Source: Roseiflexaceae bacterium (GTDB lineage Bacteria; Chloroflexota; Chloroflexia; Chloroflexales; Roseiflexaceae). Taken from it: 61,582 bases of DNA. The notes under the pieces were generated by a model that had not been told where the DNA came from, did not search any database, and saw only the letters and a program-made list of their open reading frames with translations. Within the stretch, counting starts at the first letter, position 1. Each line of letters opens with the position of its first letter. The DNA is taken from positions 1 to 61,582 of the forward strand of contig CANJHS010000014.1 in the NCBI GenBank assembly GCA_947474225.1, in the 5' to 3' direction. Shown one piece after another: positions 55,116-61,582 of the stretch. Both the position numbers and the translations under genes were made by a program.

Positions 55116-55122
55116 CCACCTC
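55116..55122 (-). promoter_or_regulatory. Possible antiterminator strand
   Basis: GAGGTGG, starting one base after the leader stop codon, can pair with the CCCCCTC part of the terminator's 5' arm (six of seven pairs). A ribosome resting on the stop codon would cover it, whereas one stalled at the threonine codons would not. Confidence 0.4.
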
Positions 55123-55123
55123 A

Positions 55124-55207
55124 CTATATACATCTGCGCACACGAGTAGTCGTGCGAGTTGGAGTAGTAGTAGTTGTGGTAATCGTTGCACAGATTGGTG
55201 TATTCAT
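55124..55207 (-). CDS. thrL: Threonine-rich leader peptide (thrL-like)
   Basis: This 27-codon frame runs from ATG 55207 to TAG 55124-55126. Twelve of its codons are threonine (positions 3, 8, 10-15, 17, 19-21) and three are isoleucine (5, 9, 27). It begins about one base after the predicted transcript start, so it is likely translated without a Shine-Dalgarno, as a leaderless message. In E. coli, thrL has the same bias and regulates the thr operon by ribosome-mediated attenuation. This frame is not related by sequence; the similarity is one of architecture. Part of the run is an ACT repeat, but ACA, ACC and ACG codons are also used. Confidence 0.75.
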   Translation of the reverse strand: MNTPICATITTTTTTPTRTTTRVRRCI

Positions 55208-55214
55208 GACGTGT

Positions 55215-55243
55215 ATGGTACCCGGTTACATACATTCTGTCAA
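55215..55243 (-). promoter_or_regulatory. Promoter of the thr operon
   Basis: Perfect TTGACA (55238-55243), 17-base spacer and TACCAT (55215-55220) on the minus strand. The expected start is near 55208, one base before the leader-peptide ATG. Confidence 0.75.
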
Positions 55244-55260
55244 ACCGACTTGGCGATGCA

Positions 55261-55298
55261 GGGAAGCTTCCCCACGAGAGATGGCATGTCGGTATAAT
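55261..55298 (+). promoter_or_regulatory. dinG -10 and upstream palindrome
   Basis: A perfect TATAAT lies at 55293-55298, 24 bases before the dinG ATG. The palindrome GGGAAGCTTCCC (55261-55272) overlaps where its -35 would be and may be an operator. No LexA consensus that I know is present. Confidence 0.5.
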
Positions 55299-55322
55299 AC
55301 CTCTACTGTTGAGGAGCATGTC

Positions 55323-58172
55323 ATGTACGAACAAACGATGGTTGCGATTGATGTAGAAGCAACCGGACTCAATCATATCGATGACGAAGTCATTGAAGTC
55401 GCGGCAGTCCGCTTCCGTGGCACCGAGGAAATCGAACATTACACCACACTCATCAAACCGAGTGGTGATATTCCGTTCAAAATCTCCCGATTAACGGGAA
55501 TTACCAACGAGATGGTTGCTGACGCTCCATCCTTTGCAGATATACGACCCGACCTCAAAGCGTTCATCGGCGACAATCCGGTACTCGGTCATTCCGTTGA
55601 ATTCGATGTCCGCATGTTGGCCGGTTCTGGTATGCGTATCAAACAGACTTCGGTAGACACCTTTGAGTTTGCTTCTTTGATTGTTCCTACCATCGGCAGC
55701 TTTAAACTCGGCGAGTTAGTACGCAGACTCGATGTACCACTCGATGGGACAGGTGATGCACATCGTGCACTCTATGATGCCCGTATGGCGCATCGGCTCT
55801 TTGTCCGGCTCTATGAGATTTTGTGCAGCCGTGATATGGCGTTGGTCGAGGAAGTCATTCGTATTACCAAATCGTTGCCGCAGTGGTCCTTGCGCCCGGT
55901 ATTTGCCCAGGCCTTGGGAGACATTGCCAAGAGTAGCTTCGGTCGTGCCGTCAAATCGCGGGTGACCCGTTCGCTCGATGAGTATCAAACACTCGAACCG
56001 ACAAATTCGAGCACTCCTGTTGCCGCTGCCACGATTAATCGTGTCTTTGCCACCGATGGGGTGTTGGGTCGGCTTTTTGATGGCTACGAACAACGCGATC
56101 CCCAAGTGGCTATGGCCCAGGCAGTCGCCACTGCGTTTAACGAATCACATCATGTGGTCGTTGAGGCCGGCACTGGTACTGGGAAGGGGATGGCATACCT
56201 GGTCCCAGCTGCGCTGCATGCACTCGAACGCGGGCTCCGCGTTGTGGTCAGTACGCACACGATTAACCTGCAAGATCAACTCTACTTCAAAGATATTCCT
56301 GCCTTGACCCGCACGTTTGACGCTGATCGCGCCGACGGCAACAGCAACATTCCAGATGTGACACTCCAGTATGCCCTGCTCAAAGGTCGTTCAAACTATC
56401 TCTGTATGCGCCGCCTCGAGGATGTGAAAGCATCTGTGGGCGCCAGCGAAGACGAAGCCCGTGCCGTCCTCAAAATAGCTACGTGGGCAACACAAACACG
56501 TGCAGGCGACCGCAATGAGATTTCTCTCTTCGACAAAGAGCAACTCCTCTGGGATCGCTGTCACGCAGCGTTCGATTTGTGTAATGGGCCTGGGTGTTCG
56601 TTTTTCAATGAATGCTGGTTCTTTCATGCGCGCAAACAGGCCGAAGCGGCACACGTCGTCGTCGTCAATCATGCCTTATTGTTGGCCGATATGGTCAGCG
56701 AAATGCCCGTGTTGCCTGCCTATGATCATGTGGTAATTGACGAGGCACACAACCTCGAAGAAGTTGCTACCGACCAGTTTGGTTGGGCCTGTACTGCCAC
56801 AGATGTCGAGGATTTCTACACTGCGCTCATCCACGAAGGAGGCGCAAATCAGGCCGAAGGATTACTCTCACGCTTCCCGACATTCCTCAAAGGGAGTACC
56901 GCTGGCCCTGAAGTTTATGAACGCGTCTCCAAAATAGTCCAAAGCATTTCTCCGTCGATCGAACGTGCCCGCGTGCATACCAAAGAACTCTACGATGCAC
57001 TCTACCGCGTCCTGACACGTGAAGCCGAAGAGAGTAACTACGATACCCGTCTGCGTATTACTGCGGTGACACGACGCAGTCAAGCGTGGCAAGCAATCGC
57101 CCCCATCTGGCAAAATGTCGAAGATACCTACACGTCTATTTCCAAACATTTGCTTGACATAACAAATATTGTCGATAATCTTGCAGCAGCAAACGTCGCA
57201 GATTATGAGGTATTAGTCAGCTCGACCAAGCGTTTGCAGCGTTTTTCGATGGAGTTCCCCATTCAGTGTGGGAATTTGCTGACGGGTGCCGATGCAAATC
57301 TGATCACCTGGATGGTCTATGACCGCCAACGCGAAGTGCTCCGGCTGGCTATCAATCCCCTCGAAGTAGCGACGTTACTCCGAGAAAACCTATTTGACGC
57401 AAAATCATCCGTTGTCCTCACCTCCGCAACGCTGTCGGTCAATGGCAGCTTCGACTATGTCAAAGGACGACTCGGCGCCGATACCGAATATGCCTACCAG
57501 CTCGAATCACCATTCAACTATGAACAACAAGCGCTGTTGTATGTTCCCCAAGATATGCCCGAACCAAAGGACTTCGATTACCAACGCACGCTCGAAGAGG
57601 CAATTGTGGCTACCGCAGTCGCAGCTGCAGGCCGTACCCTCGTGTTGTTCACGGCGACGAGTGCATTGCGTGCCACATACGCCGCTGTCCAAGACAGGCT
57701 GAATGAACACGATATCAACCTCATCGGGCAGAGTATCGATGGGTCACGCAAGGCGATTTTGGATCGATTCAAAAACGAACCGCGCAGTGTGTTATTTGGC
57801 ACGTCGAGTTTTTGGGAGGGCGTCGATGTCGTGGGCGAGGCCCTGTCGGCCCTCATCATAACCAAATTACCATTTGCAGTCCCAACCGACCCCATCTATG
57901 CAGCCCGCTCCGAACAATTCAGCGACGCGTTTAACGAGTATTCGTTGCCACAATCGATTCTCAAATTCAAGCAGGGTTTCGGGAGGTTGGTCCGCGGCAA
58001 AACAGATCATGGCATCGTCATCGTGCTCGATCGCCGCGTCGTTTCAAAGAAGTACGGGCAGCAGTTCCTTGCATCGTTGCCGCCTACCACTGTGCGCACC
58101 GGTCCAGTTCGGGCAATTGGCTCACTGGTCAAGCGGACGCTTCACCCAGTGGAAGATACCAGTATCAAGTAG
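55323..58172 (+). CDS. dinG: DnaQ-like exonuclease fused to DinG-type helicase
   Basis: The 949-residue protein joins a DEDDh exonuclease (1-165; Asp10-x-Glu12 in AIDVEATGL, Asp95, His147 and Asp152) to an XPD/DinG-type superfamily 2 helicase. The helicase has an EAGTGTGKG Walker A (283-289), an iron-sulfur-type cysteine group from C-x-x-R to NGPGCSFFNECWF, VVIDEAHNLEE, and the C-terminal motif GTSSFWEGVDVVG. The Walker A lysine is followed by Gly, not Ser or Thr. ATG 55323 sits behind GAGGAG. Likely role: repair of DNA structures; compare Bacillus DinG, which keeps an exonuclease. Confidence 0.92.
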   Translation: MYEQTMVAIDVEATGLNHIDDEVIEVAAVRFRGTEEIEHYTTLIKPSGDIPFKISRLTGITNEMVADAPSFADIRPDLKAFIGDNPVLGHSVEFDVRMLAGSGMRIKQTSVDTFEFASLIVPTIGSFKLGELVRRLDVPLDGTGDAHRALYDARMAHRLFVRLYEILCSRDMALVEEVIRITKSLPQWSLRPVFAQALGDIAKSSFGRAVKSRVTRSLDEYQTLEPTNSSTPVAAATINRVFATDGVLGRLFDGYEQRDPQVAMAQAVATAFNESHHVVVEAGTGTGKGMAYLVPAALHALERGLRVVVSTHTINLQDQLYFKDIPALTRTFDADRADGNSNIPDVTLQYALLKGRSNYLCMRRLEDVKASVGASEDEARAVLKIATWATQTRAGDRNEISLFDKEQLLWDRCHAAFDLCNGPGCSFFNECWFFHARKQAEAAHVVVVNHALLLADMVSEMPVLPAYDHVVIDEAHNLEEVATDQFGWACTATDVEDFYTALIHEGGANQAEGLLSRFPTFLKGSTAGPEVYERVSKIVQSISPSIERARVHTKELYDALYRVLTREAEESNYDTRLRITAVTRRSQAWQAIAPIWQNVEDTYTSISKHLLDITNIVDNLAAANVADYEVLVSSTKRLQRFSMEFPIQCGNLLTGADANLITWMVYDRQREVLRLAINPLEVATLLRENLFDAKSSVVLTSATLSVNGSFDYVKGRLGADTEYAYQLESPFNYEQQALLYVPQDMPEPKDFDYQRTLEEAIVATAVAAAGRTLVLFTATSALRATYAAVQDRLNEHDINLIGQSIDGSRKAILDRFKNEPRSVLFGTSSFWEGVDVVGEALSALIITKLPFAVPTDPIYAARSEQFSDAFNEYSLPQSILKFKQGFGRLVRGKTDHGIVIVLDRRVVSKKYGQQFLASLPPTTVRTGPVRAIGSLVKRTLHPVEDTSIK

Positions 58173-58354
58173 ATTGTGCACGGTATTGAGAAATACCAAC
58201 CTTCCCATCGTGCGTTGCAGTGCGGTGTACGAAAACACAGACCGATGTTCTTTGCAAACACTGCGACCATTCATCCGTGGTGTACCGCCGCACAGCATGC
58301 TCTGGCCCGACACGTGCCGCAGAACACATGCTGTGCCGGATCAGTGACGCATAA

Positions 58355-58389
58355 CAAATCCCCCTGATGCAGCGCACCAGGGGGATTTG
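58355..58389. terminator. Bidirectional terminator
   Basis: CAAATCCCCCTG and CAGGGGGATTTG form a perfect 12-bp stem, loop of 11, between the convergent dinG and ABC genes. The preceding 180 bases hold nothing I can assign. Confidence 0.75.
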
Positions 58390-58400
58390 CACTCCAGGCG

Positions 58401-60227
58401 TTAATCGGCAGCTGTTGCCGGCTGTGTCATCGGGACGAATTGTCGTTGATAGAGGTCGGCATACATTCCTTGGGCAGCCATCAATGCATCATGTGATCCT
58501 ATCTCGACGACTTTGCCATGATCGAGCACCACAATGCGTGTTGCATTGCGTACCGTCGACAAGCGGTGGGCGATAACAAAGCTGGTGCGACCGCGCAGCA
58601 GTTTTTCAAGCGCGGTTTGGATGAGCAATTCGGTCCGGGTGTCGACACTGCTGGTGGCTTCGTCGAGAATGAGGATCTGCGGCTTTGCCAAAATAGCCCG
58701 TGCGATACCGACGAGTTGCCGTTGACCTTGACTCAGTGAAACGCCCTTACCGCCCAAAACGGTGTCATATCCGTGAGGGAGACCCATGATGAAGTCGTGG
58801 GCGTTGGCATCTTTTGCCGCAGCAATGATGTCTTCGTCGGTGGCATCGAGTTTGCCGTACCGAATATTGCTGAAGACCGATTCCGAAAACAAAAAGGTCT
58901 CTTGCAAAACCATGCTCATTTGGTGTCGGAGTTGCGTGTGTTCATACGCTTGGACCGGTACCCCATCGATAGCTACCGTCCCTTGCGTGACTTCATAGAG
59001 GCGAGGAATCAGTGACACCAACGTCGTCTTTCCTGAGCCAGTTGGACCGACCACCGCAATCATTTCACCTGGTTCAACAGATAGATTGATGTCCTGCAAC
59101 ACCCAATCACCTTCGCCACCTTGTCCCACACGAGCGCCATAGCGGAACCACACGTGGTCAAACGTGACGGCACCACCCACATGGGCGGATCCCTGTTGAT
59201 TCGCGGTGGGAGGCATATCCACCGGTGTGTCAATGAGTGCGAAGGTACGCTCTGATGCCGCCAACGCAGATTGCGCCGTCGTATAAAACTGGGACAACGC
59301 TTGAATAGGGCGAAAAAAGAATTGGACATACGACAAGAACGCTACCACTGTGCCTGGTGTTACTTGGTTGGTAATCACCAGATAGCCGCCGTACCCCGCC
59401 ACAATGGCCAATCCAATGGCGGCGAGGACATCGACCAATGGTCCAAATGCAGCCGTAATTGCCGTTGCACTGACATTTGCATCACGATTTGCGGCATTAC
59501 GCTGTGCAAACCGTTCACGATTTACATCCGTGCGCGTAAATGCCTGGGCGACTTTCACGCCTGCTATTTCTTCTTGGATATCAGACGAGACGTCTCCGAT
59601 GGATTCACGGGTTTTGCGGAATGCCCTGCGGGCTGATGCTGCAAATAATTGCGTCATCAAGAACAGCAACGGGATAAGAATCAAACTCGCAATCGAAAGT
59701 CTGATATCGAGCAACAACATGGCGACAACAATGCCAACCAACGTGAAAAGATTGCCGACAACAATGACGAGACCTTGACCAAGCAGCTGCGAAATGACAT
59801 CGATGTCGTTGACAATGCGCGACATCAAGTCACCGGCGGGATTTTGATCAAAAAACCGCAATGACACTTGTTGCAAATGTGCAAACAGTTCACTGCGCAT
59901 GCGCGCAATGGTGCGTTGCCCTACCTGCCCCATATACAAGAATTGGTAGCGTGATGCAAGCGCGCCAAGCATATAACAGCCCAACAACCCAAGCATGTAG
60001 TAGAGCAATAACGTCTTGTTGCTCGTTGCCATTGCTTCGTCGACGGCTTTGCCGATGAGCACCGGTCCAAGTGCCGTTACAATCGCACCAACAATCGACA
60101 AACCGACAATGCCTAACAATGTTCTCCAGTAGGGAGCCAAGTACGCTGCGAGACGACGGGCTGACTGGCTGGAATTGGCTGCCTTCCCTTCCGGGAGTTC
60201 TGCCATGCCACGTATGCCGTGCATCAT
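58401..60227 (-). CDS. ABC exporter half-transporter (MsbA/BmrA-like)
   Basis: The 608-residue protein has a six-helix membrane domain and ATPase with Walker A GPTGSGKTT, signature LSQGQ, Walker B LILDEATSSVD and H-loop AHRLST. All catalytic residues are conventional. Its start overlaps the previous ABC gene by 4 bases, so the two likely form a heterodimeric exporter for lipids or drugs. Confidence 0.95.
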   Translation of the reverse strand: MMHGIRGMAELPEGKAANSSQSARRLAAYLAPYWRTLLGIVGLSIVGAIVTALGPVLIGKAVDEAMATSNKTLLLYYMLGLLGCYMLGALASRYQFLYMGQVGQRTIARMRSELFAHLQQVSLRFFDQNPAGDLMSRIVNDIDVISQLLGQGLVIVVGNLFTLVGIVVAMLLLDIRLSIASLILIPLLFLMTQLFAASARRAFRKTRESIGDVSSDIQEEIAGVKVAQAFTRTDVNRERFAQRNAANRDANVSATAITAAFGPLVDVLAAIGLAIVAGYGGYLVITNQVTPGTVVAFLSYVQFFFRPIQALSQFYTTAQSALAASERTFALIDTPVDMPPTANQQGSAHVGGAVTFDHVWFRYGARVGQGGEGDWVLQDINLSVEPGEMIAVVGPTGSGKTTLVSLIPRLYEVTQGTVAIDGVPVQAYEHTQLRHQMSMVLQETFLFSESVFSNIRYGKLDATDEDIIAAAKDANAHDFIMGLPHGYDTVLGGKGVSLSQGQRQLVGIARAILAKPQILILDEATSSVDTRTELLIQTALEKLLRGRTSFVIAHRLSTVRNATRIVVLDHGKVVEIGSHDALMAAQGMYADLYQRQFVPMTQPATAAD

Positions 60228-61582
60228 AGATGCGCTCCTTCCTGAGCTAATTGGTGTCCAAATTGAGAATCAATAATGTCGCCATAGACCGCGTTGTCGC
60301 GCAGGAGTTCTTCGTGTGTGCCGCGTCCGATGATTTTGCCGGCATCTAAAAGCAGAATGACATCCGCATTGCGCACCGTACTGATACGTTGTGCGATGAC
60401 GAACGACGTTCGATTTTGCATCAACGCATCGAGTGCCTGTTGGATTTTGTACTCTGTTTCCGCATCGACAGCCGACGTGCTATCGTCGAGGATGAGAATC
60501 TTGGGGTCGAGCAACAACGCACGCGCAATTGCCAAGCGTTGCCGTTGGCCACCAGAGAGGCCCACACCCCGCTCACCGACAATGGTGGCATAGCCTTGGT
60601 CGAATTCACTAATAAACGCATCTGCCTGTGCTTTCACCGCAGCAGCATGGACTTCTTCGTCGGTCGCATCCGGCCTGCCATAACAAATGTTGTCTCGAAT
60701 CGTGCCACTAAACAGCGTGGTTTCTTGCAACACTATCCCGATTTGCCGGCGCAACGAATCAATTTTGACCGTACGCACATCATGGCCATCGATTGCCACT
60801 GTACCGTCATTGACATCATAAAAGCGGGGAATCAAATTAATCAGCGAGCTTTTGCCACTGCCTGTCGTTCCCAATATAGCCACTGTTGTGCCCGATGGGA
60901 TATCAAACGACACATCGTCGAGCACTTTGGTTGCCGAACCGGCATAGCGGAGTGATACATGGGTAAACGATACAGCCCCTTGCACCGCAGGCATTTCAAC
61001 CGCATCTGGTGCATCGTCGATTTCTTGTTTGGTGTCGAGCAATTCAAAAATACGCTCGTTGCTCACACTTGCGCGGGTAATCTGCGCTGCAATCATGCCG
61101 AGCATAAACAATGGCTGTGACAATAAAGATAAATAGGTGGTAAACGCAATCAATTCGCCGATGGTGACTTCTTTGCTCATCACCATGTATCCACCAACCC
61201 AGATAATTGCCAATGTCCCAAGGTTGTTGATCATAAAAATCAACGGGAAAGAACTCGACATTGCAACAACCGATTTGAGATTCATGTCGAGCAGTGATTC
61301 GTTGCGAACGCCGAATCGTTCGGTCTCGTAGTGTTCTCGGCCAAAAGCCTTGACGAGCCGTACTCCGGCGAGGTTTTCTTGGAGCACGGAGTTGAGTGCA
61401 CCGAGGCGTTCTTGGATTGCCGAGAACATCGGGCGCACCACACGCATGAAGTACGCCAAGAAGAACAACGATGGCGGGATAATAAGCAACGCCACCAGGC
61501 TCAGCTTCCAATTCATCGAGAAGATGAAAAACAAGCTGCCGACCATCATAATAATCGCGCTGATGAACTGGAGCAGCGCTGA
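60224..61582 (-). CDS. ABC exporter half-transporter, N-terminus cut by window
   Basis: The frame is open through the right edge of the window, so the first membrane helices (about 130 residues) are missing. An internal ATG at 61549 is not the true start, because it falls in a transmembrane helix. The visible 452 residues include the rest of the membrane domain and ATPase motifs GTTGSGKSS, LSGGQ, LILDDSTSAVD and AQRIST. Here Walker B ends Asp-Asp and the H-loop reads AQR instead of AHR. Both changes point to a non-catalytic ATP site in the dimer with the next gene. Confidence 0.93.
   Translation of the reverse strand, partial: SALLQFISAIIMMVGSLFFIFSMNWKLSLVALLIIPPSLFFLAYFMRVVRPMFSAIQERLGALNSVLQENLAGVRLVKAFGREHYETERFGVRNESLLDMNLKSVVAMSSSFPLIFMINNLGTLAIIWVGGYMVMSKEVTIGELIAFTTYLSLLSQPLFMLGMIAAQITRASVSNERIFELLDTKQEIDDAPDAVEMPAVQGAVSFTHVSLRYAGSATKVLDDVSFDIPSGTTVAILGTTGSGKSSLINLIPRFYDVNDGTVAIDGHDVRTVKIDSLRRQIGIVLQETTLFSGTIRDNICYGRPDATDEEVHAAAVKAQADAFISEFDQGYATIVGERGVGLSGGQRQRLAIARALLLDPKILILDDSTSAVDAETEYKIQQALDALMQNRTSFVIAQRISTVRNADVILLLDAGKIIGRGTHEELLRDNAVYGDIIDSQFGHQLAQEGAHL

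Noticed and set aside
55145-55180. ACT trinucleotide repeat as a mere microsatellite
   Set aside because: Only four units are perfect; Thr is also coded by ACA, ACC and ACG around it, and promoter and terminator flank it.
55107-55439. 110-codon antisense frame across the dinG start
   Set aside because: It has no ribosome site, runs through the thr leader in another frame and crosses the attenuator area; the 27-codon Thr frame fits the promoter better.
60224-61549. Complete short ABC gene starting at ATG 61549
   Set aside because: The frame remains open to the window edge, and the ATG falls within a transmembrane helix; it is a cut gene.

Overview
The window reads as chromosomal DNA of a free-living bacterium, most probably a member of the Chloroflexota (Chloroflexia-like). 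That is an inference from gene style and was not tested: mid-range base composition, a Pro/Arg/Gly-rich IF-2, an archaeal-type aspartate-semialdehyde dehydrogenase, a variant M23 peptidase fused to a membrane-anchored HTH, a DnaQ-DinG fusion, and many Shine-Dalgarno-led operons with ATGA overlaps. I saw no rRNA, tRNA, CRISPR array, insertion sequence or prophage. Coding density is very high, and no stretch over 300 bases lacks a gene.

Layout. 1-10 kb: an rsgA-GNAT-GNAT operon, a membrane protein with endonuclease III, a Cys/His-rich protein, a dipeptidase, a methyltransferase-glycosyltransferase pair and two tandem AIM24-like genes. 10-17.6 kb: a translation and RNA operon on the minus strand, nusA-ylxR-infB-rbfA-nrnA-truB-ribF, without the usual rimP in front. 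17.7-27.5 kb: a plus-strand run of a RuvC-like protein, M20 amidohydrolase, amidase, metallo-hydrolase, D-2-hydroxyacid dehydrogenase, BadF-type kinase, lipoprotein, HTH-TM-M23 protein and serA. 27.7-38 kb: clpC, nucleoside phosphorylase-PhyH, aldo/keto reductase, a sugar kinase-mutarotase pair and a marR-MFS efflux operon. 38-49 kb: DinB, MFS, a glycosyltransferase with a heterodimeric ABC exporter, ROK kinase and class V aminotransferase, then drug/metabolite-type transporters. 49.5-55.3 kb: a threonine/aspartate-pathway operon thrC-lysC-GNAT-asd followed by a HAD-like and a CoA-binding protein. 55.3-61.6 kb: dinG and a tandem ABC exporter pair cut by the window end.

The most notable signal is in front of thrC. 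A consensus-like promoter leads, almost without a 5' UTR, into a 27-codon reading frame with 12 threonine codons. This is followed by a GC-rich hairpin with a T run just before thrC, the architecture of ribosome-mediated attenuation. Other regulatory signals include a palindromic extended -10 shared by nusA and its divergent neighbour, a possible attenuator in the nusA leader, a repeated MarR-type 11-mer, a palindrome before the HTH-M23 gene and a terminator touching the serA start region.

Functions come from motifs read by eye in the translated sequence. No database search was run, so family names beyond the well-marked housekeeping genes are provisional.
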